Source: Bacteroidales bacterium
GTDB lineage: Bacteria > Bacteroidota > Bacteroidia > Bacteroidales > F082
Direction: 5' to 3'
Assembly (NCBI GenBank): GCA_017394865.1
Contig: JAFPWT010000006.1
Span: forward strand, 79,763 to 143,762
DNA length: 64,000 bases
Below the pieces are notes generated by a model, which did not search any database, was not told the origin of the DNA, and saw only the letters and a list, made by a program, of their open reading frames with translations. The position numbers and the translations under genes were made by a program. Below, piece after piece: positions 15,195-22,172 of the stretch (position 1 is the stretch's first letter; every line of letters begins with the position of its first letter).

Positions 15195-16100
15195 ATGAAG
15201 ACCCGGAAACGACTGATCACACAGACACCCGAATGCTTGACTGACCCCACCAGTCAGGTCATCAGCGTCATCATCTCGACGCTGTTTGCGTTGGTGTTCC
15301 TCACAGCATACGTCCCGTTTTCGGAAACGGCATGGTTCCGTGTGGGTTGGTCGAAAGACGGCACTGGAGGTCCAAACTATTTCTTCATCACGCTGGCATT
15401 TGTAGGCGCTGCAACCATATTTCTGGCATTCAGCCGCATACTCATGAACTGGGTGCTCCGAAAAAGCCGGCATTTCCCCTTCTGGCTTTATATCCTGTGG
15501 CTTTTCCTCGAGATCATGATCATCGCAATATGCCACACGCTGATCTCCTATTTTCAAATTCCAGGAAAATCCACTGAATACAGCTTCGCCTATCTTTACG
15601 CGAAAAGCGTCCTCATCAGCTTTATTGCCATAGCGGTACCTTACACCGTCACCACTTTGGCTATCATGCTGAAAGACACGCAACAGCGCCTCATGCTCAC
15701 CAAGAGCGACATGGTGGAATCGGACGATGAGGTGATGCCTGAGCATACCGAGATCATCAACTTGATGGACAACAACGGCAATCTGAAACTGTCGGTAAAA
15801 CTCGACAACCTCTACTACATCAAGGCTGAGGACAACTACATCAACGTGTTTTTCCAACGCGGTGGTGCTATTGCCAGCTACATGCTACGCTGCAAGATGA
15901 AGACCATCGAGGACAACTGCGTGGATTCCAGTTCGTTGATGCGCTGCCACCGTTCTTACATTGTCAACATCAAGAAGGTCAGTGTGTTACACAACGAATC
16001 CGATGGCTTCATCATCGACTTTGAGCGCGAGGGGCTGGAATCGATACCTGTCTCGAAGACCTATTCACAGAAGGTGTTGGAAGCTTTCAACAAGAAATAA
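15195..16100 (+). CDS. Membrane-anchored LytTR-family transcription regulator
   Basis: This 301-aa protein has four predicted membrane segments in residues 20-160 (VISVIISTLFALVFLTAYV, FFITLAFVGAATIFLAF, WLYILWLFLEIMIIAICHTL, SVLISFIAIAVPYTVTTLAIM). A LytTR DNA-binding domain follows in the last 110 residues: LYYIKAEDNYINVFF, MLRCKMKTIEDN and LMRCHRSYIVNIKKV, with VSKTYSQKV at the end. Joining a membrane sensor directly to LytTR gives a one-component regulator without a phosphorylation receiver. Its targets are unknown; it has its own promoter and a strong terminator. Confidence 0.87.
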   Translation: MKTRKRLITQTPECLTDPTSQVISVIISTLFALVFLTAYVPFSETAWFRVGWSKDGTGGPNYFFITLAFVGAATIFLAFSRILMNWVLRKSRHFPFWLYILWLFLEIMIIAICHTLISYFQIPGKSTEYSFAYLYAKSVLISFIAIAVPYTVTTLAIMLKDTQQRLMLTKSDMVESDDEVMPEHTEIINLMDNNGNLKLSVKLDNLYYIKAEDNYINVFFQRGGAIASYMLRCKMKTIEDNCVDSSSLMRCHRSYIVNIKKVSVLHNESDGFIIDFEREGLESIPVSKTYSQKVLEAFNKK

Positions 16101-16102
16101 AG

Positions 16103-16134
16103 AAAGAGCTTTGCCAATCGGCAAAGCTCTTTTT
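16103..16134. terminator. Bidirectional intrinsic terminator between the LytTR gene and fabG
   Basis: A 13-bp perfect stem, AAAGAGCTTTGCC (16103-16115) and GGCAAAGCTCTTT (16120-16132), with an AATC loop, ends in a T-run on the + strand. The A-rich left side gives a weaker T-run for the leftward strand, so it can serve both convergent genes. Confidence 0.85.
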
Positions 16135-16156
16135 CTGCTCGTTTTCAAAAAATGTC

Positions 16157-16903
16157 TTAGCAATTCATGCCGCCACAGCAGTGGATGACCTGACCTGTGA
16201 CATAGGAGGAGAGGTCAGAGGCGAGGAAGAGCGCCACATTGGCGACGTCCTCGGGGGTGCCACCGCGACGCAGCGGGATGAGGTTTTCCCAAGCCTTGCG
16301 GACTTCTTCCGGCAGAGCGTTGGTCATAGCCGTAATGATGAATCCCGGAGCGATGGCATTGTGACGGATGTTACGAACGCCCATCTCCTTGGCGGCACTC
16401 TTGGTGAAGCCAATGATGCCGGCCTTGGAGGCGGAATAGTTGCACTGGTTGGCATTACCTGAAACGCCCACCACCGAACTCATGTTGATGACGCTACCGC
16501 CATTCTGACGCCACATGACGGGCTGAACCGCCTTGGTGAAGTTGAACACCGACTTGAGGTTGACGTTGATGACAGCGTCCCACTGCTCCTCGGTCATGCG
16601 CTTGAGGGCGGTGTCTTTGGTAATGCCGGCGTTGTTGACCAACACGTCGATACGACCGAAGTCCTTGACGACCTCTTCAACCACCTGTTGGGTCTCAGCG
16701 AAGTTGGCAGCATTGGAGGCGTAGGCCTTGGCCTTGATGCCCATGGCCAGAAGCTCCTTTTCCGTCTCCAGCACGAAGTCGCTCAAAGCGATATCGGTGA
16801 AGGCGATGGCGCAACCCTCGCTAGCGAAACGCATGGCGATGGCCTTGCCGATGCCGCGACCGGCACCCGTGATCAAGGCCACCTTGTTTTCTAATAAACC
16901 CAT
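16157..16903 (-). CDS. fabG: 3-oxoacyl-[acyl-carrier-protein] reductase
   Basis: This 248-aa short-chain dehydrogenase has the NADPH-binding ITGAGRGIGKA loop (residues 11-21), NNAGITKD at about 90-97, and the catalytic Ser of NMSSVVG (142-143) with Y156 and K160 in YSASK. The length and the FTKSAAKEMG and NAIAPGFI segments are typical of FabG, which reduces 3-oxoacyl-ACP during fatty-acid elongation. It is the last gene of the fab cluster, 6 bp behind acpP. The C-terminus HCCGGMNC has three Cys residues, but the VTGQVIHxxGGM part is standard. Confidence 0.92.
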   Translation of the reverse strand: MGLLENKVALITGAGRGIGKAIAMRFASEGCAIAFTDIALSDFVLETEKELLAMGIKAKAYASNAANFAETQQVVEEVVKDFGRIDVLVNNAGITKDTALKRMTEEQWDAVINVNLKSVFNFTKAVQPVMWRQNGGSVINMSSVVGVSGNANQCNYSASKAGIIGFTKSAAKEMGVRNIRHNAIAPGFIITAMTNALPEEVRKAWENLIPLRRGGTPEDVANVALFLASDLSSYVTGQVIHCCGGMNC

Positions 16904-16909
16904 GATGAA

Positions 16910-17149
16910 TTATTTGTTGGTGTATTCCTCAATGAGTTTGTAGAGGTCGGAGATAGTCTGAATCTTCTCAGTATCAGTATCTTCGAACTTCAAATTGAAC
17001 TCACGCTCGAGTTCCATGGAGAGCTCGACGACGTCCAGTGAGTCGGCGCCCAGGTCGTTGGTGAGGTTCTTGTCAGGAGTGATTTCGTCTTCGGCGATGC
17101 CGAGTTTCGAAGCGACGATGCTTCTTACTTTGTCTTGAATTGTTGCCAT
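16910..17149 (-). CDS. acpP: Acyl carrier protein
   Basis: This 79-aa acidic four-helix protein carries the phosphopantetheine attachment motif GADSLD with Ser37, followed by VVELSMELEREFNLKF and the closing SDLYKLIEEY helix. It is the standard carrier of fatty-acid synthesis. It lies between fabZ (34 bp upstream) and fabG (6 bp downstream), matching a single leftward operon. Confidence 0.95.
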   Translation of the reverse strand: MATIQDKVRSIVASKLGIAEDEITPDKNLTNDLGADSLDVVELSMELEREFNLKFEDTDTEKIQTISDLYKLIEEYTNK

Positions 17150-17183
17150 AGTTTTAAAGATGTTTAATTGTTAGTTTATTCAG

Positions 17184-17612
17184 TTATTTGTTTCGTGTAT
17201 CAGGAAGAAGGGCGAAAGAGAGTTCGCCACGGACGCACATCTTGCCGCCCACGCTGAGTTTGGCGGAGCAGATGTAGATGTTGGCACGGTGCACATCGAG
17301 GGTGGCTTCCACTTCGACAGTGTCGCCAGGACGAACACTATTCTTAAAACGCACTTTATCGATGCCAGTGTAGAAGGTCAGCTTGCCGATGAGGTCGTCC
17401 TTCATCAGCAAAGCGCACGATTGGGCCATGATCTCACAAAGGATGACGCCCGGGACGATGGGCTCGCCTGGAAAATGGCCTTGCAGGAAATACTCATCGC
17501 CGGTCACGTGGTACTTGGAATGACACACATGGTTCTCGTCGAGGTACATCTCATCGACCAGGAGCATGGGCTCGCGGTGCGGGAGATACTGTTTGATTTC
17601 TTCTCTGTTCAT
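17184..17612 (-). CDS. fabZ: 3-hydroxyacyl-[acyl-carrier-protein] dehydratase FabZ
   Basis: The 142-aa hot-dog-fold protein has YLPHREPMLLVDEM at the start and the active-site helix QGHFPGEPIVPGVILCEIMAQ with H46 and E60, the FabZ catalytic pair. KVRFKNSVRPGDTVEVEA is the usual second conserved segment. It dehydrates 3-hydroxyacyl-ACP. It lies between fabF and acpP in the leftward cluster. The spacer to fabF is an 8-bp-period tract. Confidence 0.9.
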   Translation of the reverse strand: MNREEIKQYLPHREPMLLVDEMYLDENHVCHSKYHVTGDEYFLQGHFPGEPIVPGVILCEIMAQSCALLMKDDLIGKLTFYTGIDKVRFKNSVRPGDTVEVEATLDVHRANIYICSAKLSVGGKMCVRGELSFALLPDTRNK

Positions 17613-17619
17613 TATTGTT

Positions 17620-17651
17620 GATTTGTCGATTTGTTGAGTTGTTGAGTTGTT
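17620..17651. repeat. Octanucleotide-period tract between fabF and fabZ
   Basis: Four consecutive 8-mers, GATTTGTC, GATTTGTT, GAGTTGTT and GAGTTGTT, fill most of the spacer just upstream of fabZ (leftward). Confidence 0.75.
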
Positions 17652-17659
17652 TTTATTCC

Positions 17660-17687
17660 ACCTCTAACCTTTAACCTCTCACCTTTC
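17660..17687. repeat. Heptanucleotide-period tract spanning the fabF stop codon
   Basis: Four 7-mers, ACCTCTA, ACCTTTA, ACCTCTC and ACCTTTC, run across the 3' end of fabF. The fabF stop codon (17671-17673) and the codons for its last residues RKVRG lie inside the tract. Confidence 0.75.
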
Positions 17688-18912
17688 TAATTGCTACGCA
17701 GGCATTGTGACCACCGAAGCCGAGGGAGTTGGAGATGGCAATGTCGAGGTCTACTTTGACAGCTTTGTTAGGCGTATAGTCGAGGTCGCATTCCGGATCG
17801 GGCTCGTCGAGGCCGATGGTCGGTGGGATGATGCCCGTGTTGAGGGCCATCACCGTGGCTACCAACTCGATACCGCCGGCGGCGCCGAGGGCGTGTCCCA
17901 TCTCTGATTTGGTGGAGCTGATATGGGCACGACGAGCTTCTTCCTCACCCATCGCGATCTTGATGGCCTTGGTCTCACCGCTGTCGTTCATCGGGGTACC
18001 CGTACCGTGAGCGTTGATATACAGCGACTCACCCGCTTTATAGCCAGCTTGGTCAAGGGCTTGCTTGATGGCCATGCTCTGGGTGGTGCCATCCGGACGC
18101 GGGGCAGTGCTATGGTAGGCGTCACAGCTATTGCCATAGCCACAGACTTCAGCATAGATCTTGGCGCCACGCTGTTTGGCGTGTTCGTATTCTTCAAGGA
18201 GCAGAATGCCAGCGCCTTCAGCGATGACAAATCCCGCGCGATTCTTATTAAACGGCAGGGAGGCTCTCAGCGGATCCTCGGCCTTGGTCAGCGCCTTGCA
18301 GTTAGCGAAGCCACCGATGGAGACAGGGTTGATACCCGCCTCTGAGCCACCAGCGATGATGGCATCGGCATAGCCATGCATGATGGCACGGTAAGCCTCA
18401 CCGATAGAGTGAGTGCCTGTAGCACAAGCCGTTACGATAGGAACACAGGGGCCTTGGGCGTTGTAACGAATAGCGACGCTACCCGAGGCCATATTGCCGA
18501 TCATGGTGGGGATCATGAGGGGTGATATCCAACGTGCCCCCTCATCATGGTATCTGATAACGCCATCCATGATGGTGTCGAAGCCACCGATTCCCGAGCC
18601 GATATAGACACCTAAACGGCTGGGATCCATCTGCATATCCTCGTTGCCTCTCATGGCCTGCGCAGCGGCAGCCATGGCATACACGGCAAAACGGTCGTTA
18701 CGTTTGACAAAGCCTTTGTCGACACCAGCCTCAATAGGATCGAAGTCCTTCAACTCGGCGGCGATCTTCACCGGGAGATCGATGGTGTCGAACGATTTGA
18801 TTGGGGCAATACCGCACACCCCATTAATTAAATTATTCCACGTGGTTTCAACGTCGTTGCCTACCGGCGTAACGACACCCAAACCTGTTATGACTACTCT
18901 TCTTAATTCCAT
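17671..18912 (-). CDS. fabF: 3-oxoacyl-[acyl-carrier-protein] synthase II
   Basis: The 413-aa condensing enzyme starts MELRRVVITGLGVVTPVGND. It holds the Cys-His-His triad: C163 in VTACATGTHSIGEA, H302 in NAHGTGTPMND, and H340 in KSEMGHALGAAGG. The thiolase-fold GFGGHNACVA segment near the end completes the family pattern. FabF extends acyl-ACP chains with malonyl-ACP and often sets the membrane's temperature response. It follows fabH by 112 bp and precedes fabZ. Its last five codons and its stop are built from a 7-bp-period repeat. Confidence 0.94.
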   Translation of the reverse strand: MELRRVVITGLGVVTPVGNDVETTWNNLINGVCGIAPIKSFDTIDLPVKIAAELKDFDPIEAGVDKGFVKRNDRFAVYAMAAAAQAMRGNEDMQMDPSRLGVYIGSGIGGFDTIMDGVIRYHDEGARWISPLMIPTMIGNMASGSVAIRYNAQGPCVPIVTACATGTHSIGEAYRAIMHGYADAIIAGGSEAGINPVSIGGFANCKALTKAEDPLRASLPFNKNRAGFVIAEGAGILLLEEYEHAKQRGAKIYAEVCGYGNSCDAYHSTAPRPDGTTQSMAIKQALDQAGYKAGESLYINAHGTGTPMNDSGETKAIKIAMGEEEARRAHISSTKSEMGHALGAAGGIELVATVMALNTGIIPPTIGLDEPDPECDLDYTPNKAVKVDLDIAISNSLGFGGHNACVAIRKVRG

Positions 18913-18923
18913 TAAAACTATCC

Positions 18924-18951
18924 GTTTTCAGTTTTCAACTTTCAACTTTAA
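18924..18951. repeat. Heptanucleotide-period tract upstream of fabF
   Basis: Four 7-mers, GTTTTCA, GTTTTCA, ACTTTCA and ACTTTAA, lie 12 bp upstream of the fabF start codon (leftward). Confidence 0.7.
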
Positions 18952-18992
18952 CTCGTTTCACTTCGTTGAGGGCGGAGTTACCTCCCTCCGGT

Positions 18993-19016
18993 CGGTGAGC
19001 CCTTCGGGGTTCGCCG
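18993..19016. repeat. Hairpin with TTCG loop in the fabH-fabF spacer
   Basis: CGGTGAGCCC (18993-19002) and GGGTTCGCCG (19007-19016) can pair over all ten positions, two as G-U, when read as + strand RNA, closing a TTCG tetraloop. Read as the fab transcript (- strand) two positions mismatch. No T-run follows, so it is not a clear terminator. Confidence 0.5.
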
Positions 19017-19024
19017 TTCCACTT

Positions 19025-19978
19025 TTAGAACTCCCACTCCCACCAGCAAGCGGCAGAGACGAATCCAGCGCCGAAAGCACTCATCACGATTTTGTCGCCC
19101 TGATGTATCTTATTGTCTCTCAGCATCTCATCAAGCATAATCGGAATGCTTGCTGAGGAGGTGTTGCCGTATTTTTCGATCACGGTGGGGTATTTCTCTT
19201 CGGGACCGCCCACAATAGTACGGATGCCTTCGATGATACGCTTGTTGGCTTGATGAAGCAAGAACCAATTGATGTCGTCAGCAGTGAGGTGGGCACGGTT
19301 CAAGATAGTCTGAATGTCCTTGGCCGATTCCGACACAGCGGTGCGAAACAGTTCCTTGCCTTTCATTACAAGGGGTTGTCCTTTCACGTAAGTGCTCTCG
19401 AAAGGTGTGGTCTCCATACCTCTTTCATAGTACAGTACGTCGCGGTCGGAGATCATGGTGAGGTTCACATCTTTAAAGGCATTGCCTTCGGTGAGCACCA
19501 CGGCGCCGGCGCCATCGCCGAACAGCACGCTGCAGTCGCGTTCATGCCAGTTGCAGTATTTGGTAGGCTCCTCAGCGCAGAGGATCAGGATGTTCTTGGC
19601 GTGGCCCGATTTCATCATGCTGTCGGCCAGCATCAAGGCGTTGACGAATCCGGCGCAAGCCACATTAATATCGAGACCCGCGCAGGTCAGGCCAATGCGT
19701 TTCTGGACGATGCAGCTCAGTCCCGGGGTGATATGGCGGTTGGCCACATTCGAGACCAGGAGGAAGTCAATTTGATCAGGACGGAGACCCGAGGCCTTGA
19801 TAGCCTTGATCGAGGCGTCCACTGCCAGATCATAGAGATCTTCTGTTGATAATAGGTGACGGGTTTTTATTCCGGTACGCGTGGTGATCCACGTGTCGTT
19901 GGTATCTAAAAATTTTGCCAAGTCGTCGTTACTGACGGTCATCGACGGAATGGCGCTTCCAGTTCCAATAATTTTCAT
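19025..19978 (-). CDS. fabH: 3-oxoacyl-[acyl-carrier-protein] synthase III
   Basis: The 317-aa product starts MKIIGTGSAIPSMTVSNDDL. It has the FabH Cys-His-Asn triad: C108 in INVACAGF, H242 in LLHQANKRI and N272 in YGNTSSASIP, plus TRTGIKTRH and DGAGAVVL. It primes fatty-acid synthesis by condensing an acyl-CoA with malonyl-ACP in the cytoplasm. It is the first gene of the leftward fab cluster and has a good -7 box about 46 bp upstream. Confidence 0.93.
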   Translation of the reverse strand: MKIIGTGSAIPSMTVSNDDLAKFLDTNDTWITTRTGIKTRHLLSTEDLYDLAVDASIKAIKASGLRPDQIDFLLVSNVANRHITPGLSCIVQKRIGLTCAGLDINVACAGFVNALMLADSMMKSGHAKNILILCAEEPTKYCNWHERDCSVLFGDGAGAVVLTEGNAFKDVNLTMISDRDVLYYERGMETTPFESTYVKGQPLVMKGKELFRTAVSESAKDIQTILNRAHLTADDINWFLLHQANKRIIEGIRTIVGGPEEKYPTVIEKYGNTSSASIPIMLDEMLRDNKIHQGDKIVMSAFGAGFVSAACWWEWEF

Positions 19979-20024
19979 AGTCTAAAAAATTTTTTGCTCG
20001 TTTTTGAAAAACATAAAAACGATG

Positions 20025-20032
20025 CAAAAGTA
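20025..20032 (-). promoter_or_regulatory. -7 box of the fab cluster
   Basis: CAAAAGTA (+) reads TACTTTTG on the - strand, fitting TAnnTTTG, 46 bp upstream of the fabH ATG. Confidence 0.65.
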
Positions 20033-20100
20033 TCTCGACTTCACATGTCCTGTTGAAAAAGGTGGTTATTGTGGTTCAAAAGTGGCGAAAAACGCTATTT

Positions 20101-20199
20101 AGGGGTGAAAATGGTCAAATTTTGGGGTGAAAAATGGGATTTTTTTGAAAATAGGGATTTCGAATTGCGGTAAAAACCGTAATTTTGGGGGCGAAATGG
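20101..20199. promoter_or_regulatory. Repeated GGGGTGAAAATGG elements and near-palindrome before the AraC-type gene
   Basis: Three related elements precede the gene: AGGGGTGAAAATGG (20101-20114), TGGGGTGAAAAATGG (20123-20137) and GGGGGCGAAATGG (20187-20199, covering the ATG). Between them, ATTGCGGT (20164-20171) and ACCGTAAT (20176-20183) form a one-mismatch inverted repeat adjoining a possible -7 box TAATTTTG (20180-20187). They could be operator sites in the fabH/AraC divergent spacer. Confidence 0.4.
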
Positions 20200-21308
20200 G
20201 TGATAATTTTTGGACTATATTATGCTTTTCGTTCAACCTGGTCTACATTGTGACCGCTCTATATGGTTGGTTGTTGAAGCGGTTCTTTGTGCCTGAGGCC
20301 TACAGGCATGATGTCAAGGAGTTGTATCCAGCCCGGCGTTCGGTGGCAGGCTTCTATCTTTTGCAGCTTTTTGAGCTCCCCTATTTAATAAAAGTGTGTC
20401 AACCCGAGGCTTTGTTTTACGTGAATGGCGCGGGGTTGTTGGTCTTTTCGTCGTTCATGCTGGTGATGGTGGAGAACTACTTCTATCAAAAGGGGTACTC
20501 CATCCGCAAGCGACTGCTGTTTCTATTTCCGATGTGGGCCTGTTGGGTAGCCTTGATCATTCCCGTTTTCGAGAAGAGTCTGTTTACGCCTGATTACCAG
20601 CTGATTATGACCATCGTGGTGTTGGTGGTGTTTACAGGATACATGTTTATGCTTGACCGGTTCCGTCGTCGGTTGATGCGACGTGTGCGAGAGTTGGACG
20701 AGGATGAGTATTCCAACGAGGAAGACTTCCCGGTGAAGTTTGCCAAGAGTGTGCGGTTGTTGCCGCTGGCACTCTGTTTGATGCTGGTCGTCAATTTCCT
20801 GCTTAACGATGTCACAGTCAAGATGATACGCGATATCATCTTCACGGTAGTTGATGTATGGTTTGCCATTTACACCCTCAATCCGCACCGAAAGCTCAAG
20901 CAGATGCCCAAGGAGCTCCAGGTAGAAGAGGTGGAAAAAGAGGAGGTTCCAACGCATCGCCGAGTCACCGATGAGCAGGCTAAAGAGATGGAAGCCAAAA
21001 TGTTGGAGTTGATCAAGAGTGAAAAGCTCTATTTGGAGGATCACTTCACGCTTACCGACCTGGTGAAGCGGATGAACACCAACAAAACCTATCTGAGCGA
21101 GGTGATTGCCCATAGTGAGTATGGATCTTTTTACCAGTTAATCAACACTTTACGCATCGACCATGCCTGTTGGATGTTGGGTGAGGACCCCACCCTCAAG
21201 ATGGAGCAAGTCGCTTTGGCTTCAGGTTTTTCCTCCGGCAGTGCTTTTTCCCAGGTCTTCAAACGCATAAAAGGCGTTTCTCCTTCGGAGTATTTGCGAG
21301 AAAAATAG
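20196..21308 (+). CDS. Membrane-bound AraC-family transcription regulator
   Basis: I prefer ATG 20196 (MGDNFWTILCFSFNL, 370 aa); GTG 20127 would add 23 residues of unlikely composition. Six hydrophobic segments occupy residues about 5-225. A Glu/Lys-rich linker then leads to a C-terminal AraC helix-turn-helix domain (about 275-370): LYLEDHFTLTDLVKRMNTNKTYLSEVI, LRIDHACWMLGEDPTLKMEQVALASGFSSGSAFSQVFKRIKG and SPSEYL. This is a one-component membrane regulator of the type common in Bacteroidetes. It is divergent from the fab cluster. The next gene downstream encodes a stand-alone T9SS domain, with a 32-nt palindrome between. Confidence 0.87.
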   Translation: MGDNFWTILCFSFNLVYIVTALYGWLLKRFFVPEAYRHDVKELYPARRSVAGFYLLQLFELPYLIKVCQPEALFYVNGAGLLVFSSFMLVMVENYFYQKGYSIRKRLLFLFPMWACWVALIIPVFEKSLFTPDYQLIMTIVVLVVFTGYMFMLDRFRRRLMRRVRELDEDEYSNEEDFPVKFAKSVRLLPLALCLMLVVNFLLNDVTVKMIRDIIFTVVDVWFAIYTLNPHRKLKQMPKELQVEEVEKEEVPTHRRVTDEQAKEMEAKMLELIKSEKLYLEDHFTLTDLVKRMNTNKTYLSEVIAHSEYGSFYQLINTLRIDHACWMLGEDPTLKMEQVALASGFSSGSAFSQVFKRIKGVSPSEYLREK

Positions 21309-21329
21309 CAATTCGTTGTAAATCAGTGA

Positions 21330-21361
21330 TTTTATTCTGCGTCAATTGACGCAGAATAAAA
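21330..21361. repeat. Perfect 32-nt palindrome
   Basis: TTTTATTCTGCGTCAA (21330-21345) is followed at once by its exact reverse complement (21346-21361), with no spacer. It is not followed by a T-run, so it looks more like a protein-binding site or recombination site than a terminator. It lies 22 bp after the AraC-type gene. Confidence 0.85.
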
Positions 21362-21390
21362 CGATTTTGGCGGAGAATAAAACGATTTTG
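21353..21390 (+). repeat. 17-bp direct repeat overlapping the palindrome
   Basis: AGAATAAAACGATTTTG occurs at 21353-21369 and again at 21374-21390, a 21-bp period (two helical turns). The first copy shares its start with the right arm of the palindrome. The spacing is typical of regulator binding on one face of DNA. Confidence 0.8.
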
Positions 21391-21454
21391 ACTTAGCATA
21401 AAGAAAAAGCCGTTTTGATTTTGGATTTTTGCCACCTATTTTAAAAAGAAAAGT

Positions 21455-22108
21455 ATGACAACTATTCAGATCATTGGAATCGTCGTAGTGGCCTTGTTGG
21501 GCCTCTACGTGTTTTATTGCATTTACGATCTTGAGAAATTCAACAAGAAGAAAGACCGTCATACCAAGAACAAAGTCTTCGCTGTACTGCTGACCATCGC
21601 GGCGCTCTTCGCGGGGCAACAGGCTTTCGCCAACATCTACATCCCACAGAACAATAAGGAATATGCCATCGCCTACGCCGGCAACCAAACCGAAATGCCG
21701 CTGAACTTCAAGGCTGTTACGAATGGTTCTTATACCTTAACGGTGAATCCTGAGGACTTGGAGATGAACTATCTCCACCTGATTGATCACTTGACGGGTG
21801 CCGATATCAACCTGCTGGTCACCCCGAGTTACACCTTCACAGCCAAGACCACCGACTACGCCTCACGCTTCAAGCTGGTGTTCAACGGCAATAGCGCTGA
21901 AGGCAACGACGACTTCGCTTTCATCGATGGCAACGGTAATATCATCGTCAATGGTTCCGGAATGGGTCAAATCATCGACATGATGGGGCGCGTCATTACG
22001 AACGTAGAGACGTCATATGTCTCCACAAACGGCATGGCACCTGGTGTTTATGTGTTACGTTTGATCAACGGAGAAAATGTAAAGACACAGAAGATCGTCA
22101 TTAAATAA
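21455..22108 (+). CDS. Stand-alone T9SS C-terminal domain protein
   Basis: The 217-aa product has an N-terminal membrane segment (IIGIVVVALLGLYVFYCIYD), a charged stretch, then a second hydrophobic segment that resembles a signal peptide (KVFAVLLTIAALFAGQQAFA). From IYIPQNNKEYAI to the end (about residues 67-217) it is homologous to the last 150 residues of the giant proteins at 23.7, 33.0 and 36.8 kb. These share LHLIDHLTGADINLL, PSYTFTAKTTDYASRFKLVF and the sorting domain ending TQKIVIK. It is thus the tail of a giant T9SS substrate without its body, either a deletion derivative or a small secreted form. A decayed GTAGAGAC palindrome lies in frame at 22004-22026. Confidence 0.75.
   Translation: MTTIQIIGIVVVALLGLYVFYCIYDLEKFNKKKDRHTKNKVFAVLLTIAALFAGQQAFANIYIPQNNKEYAIAYAGNQTEMPLNFKAVTNGSYTLTVNPEDLEMNYLHLIDHLTGADINLLVTPSYTFTAKTTDYASRFKLVFNGNSAEGNDDFAFIDGNGNIIVNGSGMGQIIDMMGRVITNVETSYVSTNGMAPGVYVLRLINGENVKTQKIVIK
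22004..22026. repeat. Decayed in-frame copy of the GTAGAGACG palindrome
   Basis: GTAGAGAC and GTCTCCAC flank a 7-nt centre. Compared with the 28-nt copies it is 5 nt shorter with one arm change. It sits at the same point of the sorting domain as the copy at 36591-36618, just before VST.GMAPGVYVLRLING or its equivalent. Confidence 0.65.
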
Positions 22109-22143
22109 TAATCGTTTTATTTTTCCAAAATAAGGTTATTTTA

Positions 22144-22151
22144 TATCTTTG
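22144..22151 (+). promoter_or_regulatory. -7 box of the first AAA ATPase gene
   Basis: TATCTTTG, 21 bp upstream of ATG 22173. It overlaps the in-frame TTG at 22149 and so excludes that start. Confidence 0.75.
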
Positions 22152-22172
22152 CGGAAATTTAAACGCAGTTTT

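Noticed and set aside
18993-19016. Hairpin between fabH and fabF as a terminator splitting the fab operon
   Set aside because: It pairs fully only on the + strand, and on the fab-transcript strand it has two mismatches and no T-run. No fabF promoter was found in the spacer.
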